Source of the DNA: Gaiellasilicea sp963791905
GTDB lineage: Bacteria; Actinomycetota; Thermoleophilia; Gaiellales; Gaiellaceae
NCBI GenBank assembly: GCA_963791905.1
Contig: CAWBTX010000003.1
Coordinates: 1-64,000 of the forward strand
Reading direction: 5' to 3'
Length of the DNA: 64,000 nt
Numbering within the stretch: position 1 is the first letter of the stretch; each line of letters opens with the position of its first letter. The notes beneath the pieces are model-generated. The model did no database searches and was not told the origin of the DNA. It saw nothing but the letters and a program-made list of their open reading frames with translations. This document shows, piece by piece, positions 49,714 through 58,365 of this stretch. Made by a program: the position numbers and the translations under genes.

Positions 49714-50346
49714 CTAAACCGGGACGCCGGCGTAACGGAAGCCGAGCGGCCTGATCGCGGCTCCGTCGACGAGCGCCTGCTCGAGCGCGAGCGTCGCCGT
49801 GCCGCCGAGGAGCCGGTACAGAAACGGCGTCCGCTCGAAGGCCTGCTCGGCGAAGCGCGCGCCGAGCGCCGCCCGCATCGCGTCGTACCCGTGCAGCCCG
49901 ACGTGCTCCGCGTTCCACTGCGAGCGCGTCTCGTCGAGCGACGTCGGCGCCTCGCCGAGACCGGCGGCAGCGAGGGCGCGTCGCTGTCCGTGGAACCAGT
50001 CGAGGCTCGTCTCGTCCATGAGGTCCCAGGCGAACTCGTCGAGCGCGAGCACGCCGTCCGGCCGCAACAGCTCGACGATCTTGTCGAGCGCGACGTCGAG
50101 ATCGCCGACGTGGTGGAGCGAGAAGCTCGCGACAATCGCGTCGTACGGCTCGTCGTCGGCGGTCATCTCCTCGAGCTTCAGCCGGCGAAACCGCTCGCCG
50201 TCGGGGGCGGCCGGATCGATGCCGAGCACGTCGTGGCCGGCGACGGCGAGCGCGGTGGTCAGGGCGCCGGTGCCGCACCCGACGTCGAGCACCCTCGCCG
50301 GCGGCGACGGGAGCAGCGAGCCGAGGAACTCCTCGAATGGGGTCAC
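49714..50346 (-). CDS. Class I SAM-dependent methyltransferase
   Basis: The 210-residue enzyme has motif I ARVLDVGCGTGALTTALAVAG (about residues 17-37), the acidic loop DVLGIDPAAPDGERF (about 39-53), motif IV YDAIVASFSLHHVGDLDVAL (about 68-87) and motif V LLRPDGVLALDEFAWDLMD (about 93-111). The C-terminal half carries aromatic residues (WFHGQRRAL, ERTPFLYRLLGGTATLALE) that form the substrate side. It is a UbiE/Methyltransf_11-type small-molecule methyltransferase with unknown acceptor. ATG 50346 faces the divergent YcaQ-like gene 28 bases away. Confidence 0.88.
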   Translation of the reverse strand: MTPFEEFLGSLLPSPPARVLDVGCGTGALTTALAVAGHDVLGIDPAAPDGERFRRLKLEEMTADDEPYDAIVASFSLHHVGDLDVALDKIVELLRPDGVLALDEFAWDLMDETSLDWFHGQRRALAAAGLGEAPTSLDETRSQWNAEHVGLHGYDAMRAALGARFAEQAFERTPFLYRLLGGTATLALEQALVDGAAIRPLGFRYAGVPV

Positions 50347-50373
50347 TGGGCGCCGTCGGAGAGGATGAGGGTC

Positions 50374-51400
50374 ATGGCGGCAGAGACTACGTCGAAGCCG
50401 GTGCGAGTCTCGCTCGAGGAGGCACGGCGGATCGCCGTGCGCGCGCAGCTCCTCGACGGGACGGCGACGAGCATCCGCGGCACCGTCCGGGGCCTCGGCT
50501 TCCTGCAGATCGACCCGATCTCGACAGTCGCGCCGCCGCAGTACCTCGTCCCCTGGAGCCGCCTCGGCCGCTACGACGCGGCGGAGCTCGACCGGCTCCT
50601 CTGGGAGGAGCGCGCGCTCTTCGAGTGGAACGCCTTCGTCTATCCGATCGAGGACCTGCCGCTCATCCAGGCGAGGATGAGGAGGCGGCGCGGCAAGTAC
50701 GCCTGGGAACGGCGCAGCGCCGAGTTCCTCCGCGGCAACCCGCGCTTCAAGCGGTTCGTCCTGAACGAACTCGCGACGCGCGGGCCGCTGCTGTCACGCG
50801 AGCTCGATGACCACTCGTCCGGCGGCTGGGACTCGGGCGGCTGGTACGGCAACCGCAACGTCTCGATCATGCTCGACATCCTGCACGGGCGCGGCGAGGT
50901 GGCGATCGTCGGCCGCCGCGGCGGGCAGCGGCTGTGGGGGCTCGCGTCGGACTGGTATCCCGAGACGGAGAAGGTCTCGCTGCGCGACGCGGAGCGGATC
51001 ATCGCGGAGCGCCGCTTCCGCGCCCGCGGCGTCGATCTCGTCAAGGGCGAGTGGCACGCGCATCCCGAGGTCGTGGACGGCCCGGTGCCGGATCGCGCCA
51101 CGCTGCTTTCGCCCTTCGACCGGCTGATCTACGACCGCGACCGCGCCGAGGCGCTCTGGGGCTTCCGCTACCGGCTCGAGATGTACGTGCCAAAGGCCAA
51201 GCGCGAGTACGGCTACTACGTGCTCCCGCTCGTCGTCGGCGACCAGGTCGTCGGCCGCGCCGAGCCGCGCTTCGACCGGAAGACGGGCACGCTCGAGCTC
51301 CTCGGCGCCTGGGGCGACACCTCGCGTCTCGACGAGGCGCTCGCGCGAGCTCGCGGCGTGGCTCGGCGCGGAGCGGATCGAGCGGTCACCGGGCGGCTGA
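50374..51400 (+). CDS. YcaQ-family winged-helix DNA-binding protein (frameshift near C-terminus)
   Basis: The product matches the HTH_42/YcaQ family (PF06224), DNA glycosylases that unhook interstrand crosslinks or act on alkylated bases. Text in order: VSLEEARRIAVRAQLLDG, TVRGLGFLQIDPISTVAPPQYLVPWSRLGRYD, LFEWNAFVYPIEDLPLIQARM, GPLLSRELDD, GEVAIVGRRGGQRLWGLASDWYP and LLSPFDRLIYDRDRAEALWGFRYRLEMYVPKAKREYGYYVLPLVVGDQVVGR. YcaQ members have a QxQ/QxD motif near the N-terminus; here LQIDPIST carries QID. An indel near 51345 separates RLDEALAR from the natural end, TGA 51398-51400. Length about 341 residues. ATG 50365 is an alternative start. Confidence 0.82.
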
Positions 51401-51432
51401 AGCAGACACGTCCTTCGTCACAAATCTGCAAC

Positions 51433-51510
51433 GCCTGTCTGGCACGACTCTGGCGCCTGTCTGGCACGACTCTGGCACGACTCTGGCACGTGCCAGGGAC
51501 GAGTCTGACC
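51433..51510 (+). repeat. Tandem repeat and palindrome upstream of the cystathionine gene
   Basis: A 22-bp unit is present twice in exact tandem (51433-51454 and 51455-51476) and a third partial copy follows; the core CTGGCACGACTCTGG appears three times. The partial copy runs into a perfect 14-bp palindrome CTGGCACGTGCCAG at 51483-51496, about 34 bases before the ATG at 51530. This looks like an operator array or regulatory leader for the methionine/cysteine gene. No known riboswitch consensus was seen. Confidence 0.65.
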
Positions 51511-51529
51511 GCAGGGGTACCATCGGGCC

Positions 51530-52677
51530 ATGGACTTCGAGACCCGCGCGATCCACGACGGGCAGGACCCCGACCCCACCACCGGCGCGATCACGACGCC
51601 GATCTACCAAACGTCCACCTTCGTCCAGGACGCGGTCGGCGAGAACAAGGGCTACGACTACGCGCGCGTCTCGAACCCGACGCGGACGGCGCTGCAGATC
51701 GCACTCGCGTCCCTCGAGAACGCCAACTACGGCGTCGCGTTCTCGTCCGGCCTCGGTGCGACGACGACGCTGATGCACCTCGTCAACCCGGGCGAGCGGA
51801 TGGTCCTGATCGCCGACGTCTACGGCGGCGTCTACCGGATGACCTCGCAGATCTACGAGCCGAAGGGCTACGTCTTCGACTACGTCGAGGCGGGCGAGTT
51901 CGCGAACCTCGCCGCGCACCTCGACGAGCGGACGCGGATGGTCTGGCTCGAGACGCCCTCGAACCCGCTCCTGAACGTCGTCGACATCCGGGCGGCGGCG
52001 GAGGCGACGAAGGCGGCCGGCGCCATCCTCGTCGTCGACAACACCTTCGCGACGCCCTACCTGCAGAACCCACTCGATCTCGGCGCCGACGTCGTCCTGC
52101 ACTCGACGACGAAGTACCTCGGCGGCCATTCGGACGTCATCGGCGGCTTCGTCGCCACGAACGACCCGACGATCGCCGAGCGCCTGTTCTTCCTGCAGAA
52201 GTCGCTCGGCGCCGTCCCCGGCCCGTTCGACTGCTGGCTCGTGCTGCGCGGCATCCGGACTCTCGCTCTGCGCATGCGCCAGCACTCCGAGAACGCACGC
52301 GCGATCGCCCCCTGGCTCGAGGAGCAGCCCACCGTGACGCGCGTCCTCTACCCCGGCCTCCCGAGCCACCCGGGCCACGAGATCGCCAAGCGGCAGATGC
52401 GCGACTTCGGCGGGATGATCTCGTTCCTGACCGAGACCGAGGAGGAGGCCGTGGAGCTCGTCGCCCGGACGAAGCTCTTCCGGCTGGCCGAGTCGCTCGG
52501 CGGCGTCGAGAGCATGATCGAGCACCCGGCGCGGATGACGCACGCCTCGACCGCGGACGCGCCGTTCGCCGCGCCGCGCAATCTCGTGCGGCTCTCCGTC
52601 GGGATCGAGTCCGTCGCAGGACCTGATCGCCGATCTCGCAGCGGCCCTCGTCCCGGCCCGCCGCCCGCGCCAAGTAA
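51530..52677 (+). CDS. Cystathionine gamma-synthase/lyase family PLP enzyme (frameshift at C-terminus)
   Basis: This fold-type I enzyme makes or cleaves cystathionine in methionine-cysteine interconversion. It starts MDFETRAIHDGQDPDPTTGAI, then TPIYQTSTFVQ, YDYARVSNPTRTALQIALASLEN (about residues 42-64), FSSGLGATTTLMHLV, WLETPSNPLLNVVDI, VVDNTFATPYLQNPLDLGADVVLHSTTKYLGGHSDVIGG with the PLP Lys in STTKYLGGH (about residue 195) and SLGGVESMIEHPARMTHA near 325-342. The last 30 codons are disturbed: indels near 52615 and 52665 separate LSVGIES from DLIADLAAAL and the probable stop TAA 52675. Synthase and lyase cannot be distinguished by eye. Confidence 0.9.
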
Positions 52678-52692
52678 CAGCATGTTACTTGG
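52670..52692. terminator. 9-bp perfect inverted repeat between the cystathionine and MBL genes
   Basis: CCAAGTAAC at 52670-52678 pairs perfectly with GTTACTTGG at 52684-52692 around the loop AGCAT. It overlaps the probable stop codon of the upstream gene and lies 10 bases before the TTG start of the next. It may be a terminator stem or an operator; there is no T-run. Confidence 0.5.
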
Positions 52693-52701
52693 CTCTCGCA
52701 A

Positions 52702-53538
52702 TTGACTGGGCCGATCGATCTCCTTCACGCGGGCAATCCGCACACGATCGGCGTGTACCTGCTGGACACGTCCGGGGGTCTGTCCCTGCACGACTGCGGC
52801 CCCGCGAGCTGCATCGACGCGCTGAAGGCAGGGCTGGCCGAGCGCGGCCACGAGCTGCAGGACGTGAAGCACCTGCTCCTGTCGCACATCCACCTCGATC
52901 ACGCGGGCGCAGCCGGGACGCTCGTGCGCGAGCATCCGGAGCTGCAGGTGCACGTGTCCGAGGTCGGCGCGCCGCACCTCGTCGACCCGTCGCGCCTCGA
53001 GCGCAGCGCCCGGCGGCTGTACGGCGACGCCTTCGACGTCCTCTGGGGAGAGCTCGCGCCCGTGCCGGAGGAGAACGTGCGCGTCGCGGGCGACCGGGTG
53101 CTCGAGCTCGAGTGCTTCCCCTCGCCGGGCCACGCCTCACACCACGTCTGCTACTTCGACGGCGAGACGCTGTATGCCGGCGACGCGGCCGGGGTCCGCA
53201 TCCAGCCGCACAGCACCGTGCTGCCGCCGACGCCCCCACCCGAAGCGGAGGTCGAAACCTGGTACCGGACGCTCGAGCGGATCGAGCGCTGCGAGCCGCA
53301 GCGGCTCGCGCTCATCCACTTCGGCATCGCCCACGACGTCAGCCGGCACCTCACTGAGCTCCGCGAGCGGCTCGACGAGTGGGCCCGGCGCGTCGAGGAC
53401 GGCGCCTCCGAGCAGGAGTTCGTCGACGCCGCTCGCGGTGACCTGGGAGCGGAGGAGGTCGACGACTACGACCGCGCGATGCCGTTCTGGCAGTCCTACG
53501 CCGGCCTGAGGCGGTACTGGGACACGCGCACCACGTAG
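52702..53538 (+). CDS. Metallo-beta-lactamase-fold hydrolase
   Basis: The 278-residue protein, started at TTG 52702, has a full MBL metal site: HxHxDH in LLSHIHLDHAGAAG (about residues 59-72), His in SPGHASHHVCYF (about 138-149), Asp in TLYAGDAAGVRI (about 153-164) and His in LALIHFGIAHD (about 199-209). The C-terminal 70 residues are helical (LTELRERLDEWARRVEDG...VDAARGDL), as in the group with glyoxalase II-like or lactonase activity. Substrate is unknown. It follows the cystathionine enzyme across the 9-bp inverted repeat and precedes the PPOX gene by nine bases. Confidence 0.88.
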   Translation: MTGPIDLLHAGNPHTIGVYLLDTSGGLSLHDCGPASCIDALKAGLAERGHELQDVKHLLLSHIHLDHAGAAGTLVREHPELQVHVSEVGAPHLVDPSRLERSARRLYGDAFDVLWGELAPVPEENVRVAGDRVLELECFPSPGHASHHVCYFDGETLYAGDAAGVRIQPHSTVLPPTPPPEAEVETWYRTLERIERCEPQRLALIHFGIAHDVSRHLTELRERLDEWARRVEDGASEQEFVDAARGDLGAEEVDDYDRAMPFWQSYAGLRRYWDTRTT

Positions 53539-53547
53539 GCTCGCGGA

Positions 53548-53940
53548 GTGCCTCCGGCACCCGTCCCACCCGAGATCGAGGCCTTCCTCCGCGAGCCGCA
53601 TCCTGCCGTCGTCGCGACGGTGCGACCCGACGGCTCACCCCACTCCGTGGCGACGTGGTACGACTGGGTCGATGGGCTCGTCCTCGTGAACATGGACGAG
53701 TCTCGCGCCCGGCTCGGCCATCTCCGGCGCGATCCCCGCGTCTCCCTGACCGTCCTCGACAAGGACAACTGGTACACGCATGTCTCCCTCGTCGGCACCG
53801 TCGAGCGACTCGCAGACGACCCGGAGCTCGTCGACATCGACCGCCTCGCGCTGCGGTACACGGGGCGCGCCTTCCGGAACCGGACCGCCAAGCGGGTCAG
53901 CGCCTGGGTCCGGGTGACGCGCTGGCACCGCTGGGACTAG
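53548..53940 (+). CDS. PPOX-class F420/FMN-dependent oxidoreductase
   Basis: The 130-residue split beta barrel begins at GTG 53548: EIEAFLREPHPAVVATVRPDGSPHSVATWYDWVDGLVLVNMDESRARLGHL, then RRDPRVSLTVLDKDNWYTHVSLVGTVERL and ALRYTGRAFRNRTAKRVSAWVRVTRWHRWD. The pattern fits PPOX-class enzymes (TIGR03618-like) that bind F420 or flavin. It would carry out a hydride transfer on an unknown substrate. It follows the MBL gene by nine bases and is convergent with the MATE gene (6-base gap). Confidence 0.88.
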   Translation: MPPAPVPPEIEAFLREPHPAVVATVRPDGSPHSVATWYDWVDGLVLVNMDESRARLGHLRRDPRVSLTVLDKDNWYTHVSLVGTVERLADDPELVDIDRLALRYTGRAFRNRTAKRVSAWVRVTRWHRWD

Positions 53941-53946
53941 GTCCGA

Positions 53947-55263
53947 TCAGGCAGCCCACCCCGTCACGAGCCAGCGGCGGCTCGAGAAGCGCCACGACAT
54001 CAGCGTGAGCCGAACGCCGATCAGCACCACCAGGGCTGCCCAGACGCCGACGATCCCCCAGTCGAAGGCGAGGGCCGCCAGCGCGACGACGGCGAAGACG
54101 ACGAACGCCGCCACCATCGACCAGGCGAGGAACGGGCCGTCGCCGGCGCCGATCAGGATCCCGTCGAGGGCGAACACCGCTCCGTTCAGCGGCTGCATCA
54201 GCGCGAAGAGGAGCCAGATCGACTGCGTCCGCTCGACGACGAGCTCGTCGCTGGTGAACGCGTACGGGAGCACGCCCTCGACGGCGAGCATCACCGCCGC
54301 GAAGGCGACGCCCGCGTAGACGGAGAGCCAGATCATCCGCATGCTCGCCGCGTAGGCGCGCTCGGTGTCGCCGGCGCCGAGCCCCCGGCCGACGAGCACC
54401 TGCCCGGCGATCGCGATCGAGTCGAGCACGAGCGCCAGGAAGATCCAGAGCTGGAAGGCGATCTGGTGCGCGGCGATCGACGCGTCGCCGAAGCGCGTCA
54501 CGATCGCGCCGGCGAGCAGGAACGCCGCCATGAGCGCGGCCGTCCGGATGAAGATGTACCGCCCGACCTTCAGGAGCCGCACCATCAGCCTGACGTACGG
54601 CCTCAGGTCGCCGCCGGCGCTCCGCACGAGCGTGACGACGAACGCGGCGCCCATGCCCGCCTGCGCGAGCACCGTCCCCCACGCCGACCCTTCGATCCCC
54701 CAGTCGAAGCCGTAGACGAAGAGCACCTCGAGGATCGCGTTCGCGATGTTGCCGGCGATGAGGATCAGCAGCGGGGTCCGCAGGTCCGCCACGCCGCGCA
54801 GGTAACCCTGCGCGCCGATCGCGATGAACGCGAACGGAAGGCCGAGCGAGACGATCCGCAGGTACGTGACCGCGTAGTCGGCCGTTTGCCCGTCGCCTCC
54901 CATCGCGGCGACGATCGCGGGCGCGAGCGCCACCACCAGCCCGGTGAGCGTGATCCCGACGGCGAGGCACAGCCACAGCGCCTGGCCGCCGAGCTGCCGC
55001 GCGGCCCGCTCCTGCCCGGCGCCCGACGCCCGCCCGACCTGGGCGGTCGTCCCGTACTGGAGGAAGTTGAAGATCGCGAAGAGCGTGCCGAGCACGACGG
55101 CGGCGATCCCGAGCGCGGCGAGCTGCTCGCGGCCGAGGTGGCCGACGATCGCCGTGTCGACGAGGATGTAGAGCGGCTCGGCGGCGAGCGAGCCGAGCGC
55201 CGGCACGGCGAGGGTGAGGATCTCGCGGTCGTACGGTGACCGGAGCGCGGCGGAGCGGCTCAA
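53947..55263 (-). CDS. MATE-family efflux transporter (DinF-like)
   Basis: The 438-residue protein has twelve transmembrane helices in two homologous bundles. It begins DREILTLAVPALGSLAAEPLYILVDTAIVGHLG, the MatE N-terminal signature, and has QVGRASGAGQERAARQLGGQAL in the first loop and QVLVGRGLGAGDTERAYAAS in the matching loop of the second half (about residues 278-297). It exports cationic compounds by Na+ or H+ antiport. The TTG start at 55263 overlaps the stop of the upstream glycosyltransferase (TTGA), so it ends a coupled run of four minus-strand genes. Confidence 0.92.
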   Translation of the reverse strand: MSRSAALRSPYDREILTLAVPALGSLAAEPLYILVDTAIVGHLGREQLAALGIAAVVLGTLFAIFNFLQYGTTAQVGRASGAGQERAARQLGGQALWLCLAVGITLTGLVVALAPAIVAAMGGDGQTADYAVTYLRIVSLGLPFAFIAIGAQGYLRGVADLRTPLLILIAGNIANAILEVLFVYGFDWGIEGSAWGTVLAQAGMGAAFVVTLVRSAGGDLRPYVRLMVRLLKVGRYIFIRTAALMAAFLLAGAIVTRFGDASIAAHQIAFQLWIFLALVLDSIAIAGQVLVGRGLGAGDTERAYAASMRMIWLSVYAGVAFAAVMLAVEGVLPYAFTSDELVVERTQSIWLLFALMQPLNGAVFALDGILIGAGDGPFLAWSMVAAFVVFAVVALAALAFDWGIVGVWAALVVLIGVRLTLMSWRFSSRRWLVTGWAA

Positions 55264-56285
55264 CTATCGAGCACGGACTCGTATGCGGCGACGTAGTCGG
55301 CGACCATCCGCTCCGGCGTGAAGCGCTCCTCCACCGCGCGGCGCATTGCGTCCCGGTCGAGCGTGTCGGCAGCCTCGATCGCAGCGCTCATGTGACCCCA
55401 TTCGTCGACGATGATCCCCGTCCGGCCGTGCTCGATCACCTCGGGCACGGCGCCCCAACGCGTGGCGATGACGGGCGTGCCGCAGGCCATCGACTCGATC
55501 ATGACGAGCCCGAACGGCTCCTCCCACTCGATCGGGAAGAGGGTCGCGCGGGCGCACCGCAGCAGCTCCACCTTCTCGCCGTGCGAAACCTCGCCGACGT
55601 ACTCGCGCCCGTTCCCGAGATGGGGCCGCACCATCGCGTCGAAGTACTCCTGCTCGGCCGGCTCCGCGCACTTGCCGGCGATCTTGAGTGGCAGCCCGGC
55701 CTCGAGCGCGACTGCGACGGCGCGGTGCGCGCCCTTGTCCGGGCTCATTCGCCCGAGGAAGAGCAGGTAGTCGCCGCCGATGGGCGCGTACGGGTAGAAG
55801 GAGAGGTCGAGCGCGTTGGGCACGTTCGCGAGCCAGGGGAAATGCGGCTTCGGCGAGCGCTGGTTCAGCGAGAGCGAGACCAGGTGCGCCTTCGGCGCCA
55901 TCTGGACGATCTGCTCGTACAGCTCGCCGGGCACCCCCGTCAGCGGGCCGTGCACCGTGTGCACGAGCGGCGTCTTGAGCAGCGACCCGAGCGCGAGGCC
56001 CATCAGCCCGGTGTGGTCGTGGACGACGTCGAACTCGCCGTCGCGCGTGAAGCAGCCGAGGGCGTGCTGGAGCTCCCAGAACGTCTGGCCGATGCGCTCG
56101 CTCGGCGCGCGGCGGAAGACGTAGTTCAGGCGGGCGCGCGTCTTCGAGTCGCCGGAGGCAAAGAGCGTGGCCTCGTGCCCGGCGTCCGCGAGGCCATCCG
56201 CGAGCAGCGAGACGATCCACTCGATGCCGCCGTAGCCGGACGGCGGCACCGGAAACCAGACCGGGCTGAGGATCGCGACCTTCAT
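55260..56285 (-). CDS. GT4-family glycosyltransferase
   Basis: The 341-residue GT-B enzyme starts MKVAILSPVWFPVPPSGYGGIEWIVSLLADGLADAGHEATLFASGDS, with the glycine loop of the acceptor domain. The donor domain has YLLFLGRMSPDKGAHRAVAVALEAGLPLKIAGK (about residues 172-204) and ATLFPIEWEEPFGLVMIESMACGTPVIATRWGAVPEVIEHGRTGIIV (about 246-292), the EPFGLxxxE...GTPV signature for retaining GT4 transferases. It is next to a glycogen-debranching-type enzyme, suggesting work on glucans or compatible solutes. Donor and acceptor are unknown. Its stop overlaps the MATE start. Confidence 0.92.
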   Translation of the reverse strand: MKVAILSPVWFPVPPSGYGGIEWIVSLLADGLADAGHEATLFASGDSKTRARLNYVFRRAPSERIGQTFWELQHALGCFTRDGEFDVVHDHTGLMGLALGSLLKTPLVHTVHGPLTGVPGELYEQIVQMAPKAHLVSLSLNQRSPKPHFPWLANVPNALDLSFYPYAPIGGDYLLFLGRMSPDKGAHRAVAVALEAGLPLKIAGKCAEPAEQEYFDAMVRPHLGNGREYVGEVSHGEKVELLRCARATLFPIEWEEPFGLVMIESMACGTPVIATRWGAVPEVIEHGRTGIIVDEWGHMSAAIEAADTLDRDAMRRAVEERFTPERMVADYVAAYESVLDS

Positions 56286-56295
56286 GAGCTCGGAG

Positions 56296-58365
56296 TCAGG
56301 CCTCGTGTACCCCGATCGCGTCTTCCCGCACCCGCACTTCCCAGGCGCGTCCGAACGCCCGCACGCCGGTGAGCGTCAGCGGGCCGACCCACTCCGGGCA
56401 GGGCGCAGGGCACACGCTCGCGAGCGTGCGAGAGGCGACGTCGGGCTCGAGGCCGAGCAGGAGGCGAAGCAGCAGCACCGGCGTGCCGGCGGCCCACGCC
56501 TGCGGCCGCGCGGCGGTCGGGTAGGCGATCGGGAACGGCGTCTCCTCCCGCCCGTAGCCCGCGAAGACCTCCGGCAGCGACCACTGGAACCAGCGCGCCG
56601 CCTCGATCAGCGTCTGCGTGATCCTCCACGCGTCGTCCCAGCGGCCGACGCGGGCGAGGCCCCAGGCGCCGAGCGACGTGTCGTGGGGCCAGACGGTGCC
56701 GTTGTGGTAGCTCAGGGGGTTGTACGCGGCGTCGCCGGTCGACATCGTGCGGATCCCCCACCCCGACCAAAGCGACTCGCCCATGAGGCTGTCGGCGGTC
56801 GCCTCGACGCGCTCGGGCGGCACGATCCCGCTCCAGAGCAGGTGGCCGATGTTCGAGCAGAGCGAGTCGACCGGCCGCTTCTCCCGGTCGAGCGCGAGGG
56901 CGTAGCAGCCTCGCTCGTCGACCCAGAACGCCTCGTCGAAGCGCGCCTGCAGCCGCGCCGCCTCGCGCTCGAGCCGCAGTGCGAGCGCGTCGTCGCGCCA
57001 GACCTCCCGCGCCAGCTCGGCCAGCCGCACCTTGGCGTCGTAGACGTAGCCCTGCACCTCGACCGGCGCGATCGGCGTCCAGGCGAACGACCCGTCGTGG
57101 AAGCGCTGCGAGTCGCCTGAATCCTTCCAGGACTGGTTCTCGAGCCCGCGCTCCGTGCGCCGCTGGTACTCGACGAAGCCGTCGCCGTCGCGGTCGCCGT
57201 AGCGGTCGATCCACTCGAGGGCCGCGAGCGCCGAGCCCCGTAGGCGCTCGACCGGCTCGGGATCGCCGGTCCACCGCCACACCTCCGAGAGGAGGATGAG
57301 GTACAGCGGCGTCGCGTCGGCGGTGCCGTAGTAGCTCGCGAACCACGTCTCGGCCGCGCGGCCGCGCCGGAGCTCGTGGATGATCTTGCCCGGCTCGGCG
57401 TCGATCGCCGGGTCGTCCTCGGTGGCCTGCAGCTCCGCCAGGGCGTCGAGCGCGGCCAGCGCGAGCTCCGGACCGAGCAGCATCGACTGGAGCGAGGTGA
57501 TGATCGTGTCGCGCCCGAAGACGGTCATGAACCACGGCATGCCGGCGGCCGGCAGCCTGCCGACGCTGTCGCCGCTCCGCATCCGCAGCGCGGCCAGGTC
57601 GGCCACCGACTGGTCGAAGGCGTGGTAGAGCGAGTCGCGGCTCGTCCGCAGCTTGGGCACGTTCAGGTGCCACGCCGCGAGCGAGTCGCGAACGTGCTGT
57701 CGCTCGTCGCCGAACTGCTGCTCGACGGCGGTCGGGGGCCACTCCTCGCCGCTCAGCGAGGTGACGACGTCGATCCTCAGCTCCCAGCGCTCCCTCGGCT
57801 CGAGGTCGATCGGGTAGCGCACCGTGCCGCCGGTGCCGTCGTACTCGCCCGGACGGGAGAAGATCACCTGCGTCCGCGCGCTCCCGCCGTCGTTCTCCGT
57901 CAGCACGAGCTGATTGCCGTCGCCGGCCCGCACCTCGGCCGGCGGCGGCAGCGGCCTCGCCTTCTCGGGATCGCCGAGGGCGAAGTCGTGCTCCTTCACG
58001 GAGATGATGTCCGCGAAGTCGGTGCCAACCTCGAGCTCGAGCACGAACCGGAGCGGGACGAAGCCCTCGTTGCGCACCGTGAGCTGGTCCTGCATTCCCT
58101 TGCCCACGAACCGCTCGCGCGAGATCGAGATCACGTCCTGGTCGAGGCCGCGGGCAGGCGGGTTGCGGAGGAAGAACGCGGCCGAGTAGTACTCGACCTT
58201 CCCCGACGAGAGCAGGAGCGGCCGCTCGCCGTTGAGGCGCAGCTCGAGGCGCGAGAGGAAGCGCGTGTCGTCGCTGAAGAAACCGCTCGTCATGCCGTCG
58301 AGGTCGCCGATCTCGTCGCACAGGCAGAACGTCGACCCCTCGAGAATCGTCAGCTCGTAAGTCAT
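56296..58365 (-). CDS. Amylo-alpha-1,6-glucosidase / glycogen debranching-type protein
   Basis: The 689-residue protein has an N-terminal GDE_N-type domain (ILEGSTFCLCDEIGDLDG, GFFSDDTRFLSRLELRLNG, residues about 7-45) and an (alpha/alpha)6 barrel of the GH family 63/133-type with GMPWFMTVFGRDTIITSLQSML (about 272-293), ETWFASYYGTADATPLYLILLSEVWRWTGD, GFVEYQRRTERGLENQSWKDSGDSQRFHDGSFA (about 397-429), and YHNGTVWPHDTSLGAWGL (about 561-578). These carry the acidic catalytic residues of debranching enzymes. ATG 58365 overlaps the SDR stop (ATGA). With the adjacent GT4 gene it suggests storage-glucan or trehalose metabolism. Confidence 0.9.
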   Translation of the reverse strand: MTYELTILEGSTFCLCDEIGDLDGMTSGFFSDDTRFLSRLELRLNGERPLLLSSGKVEYYSAAFFLRNPPARGLDQDVISISRERFVGKGMQDQLTVRNEGFVPLRFVLELEVGTDFADIISVKEHDFALGDPEKARPLPPPAEVRAGDGNQLVLTENDGGSARTQVIFSRPGEYDGTGGTVRYPIDLEPRERWELRIDVVTSLSGEEWPPTAVEQQFGDERQHVRDSLAAWHLNVPKLRTSRDSLYHAFDQSVADLAALRMRSGDSVGRLPAAGMPWFMTVFGRDTIITSLQSMLLGPELALAALDALAELQATEDDPAIDAEPGKIIHELRRGRAAETWFASYYGTADATPLYLILLSEVWRWTGDPEPVERLRGSALAALEWIDRYGDRDGDGFVEYQRRTERGLENQSWKDSGDSQRFHDGSFAWTPIAPVEVQGYVYDAKVRLAELAREVWRDDALALRLEREAARLQARFDEAFWVDERGCYALALDREKRPVDSLCSNIGHLLWSGIVPPERVEATADSLMGESLWSGWGIRTMSTGDAAYNPLSYHNGTVWPHDTSLGAWGLARVGRWDDAWRITQTLIEAARWFQWSLPEVFAGYGREETPFPIAYPTAARPQAWAAGTPVLLLRLLLGLEPDVASRTLASVCPAPCPEWVGPLTLTGVRAFGRAWEVRVREDAIGVHEA

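Noticed and set aside
51433..51510. CRISPR array or SAM riboswitch upstream of the cystathionine gene
   Set aside because: Only two full adjacent units with no spacers, and none of the SAM riboswitch core patterns; more likely an operator array.
49891..52626. Open frame of 911 codons on the plus strand
   Set aside because: It joins antisense of the methyltransferase, the real YcaQ-like gene and an out-of-frame reading of the cystathionine enzyme. Only the middle part is coding.
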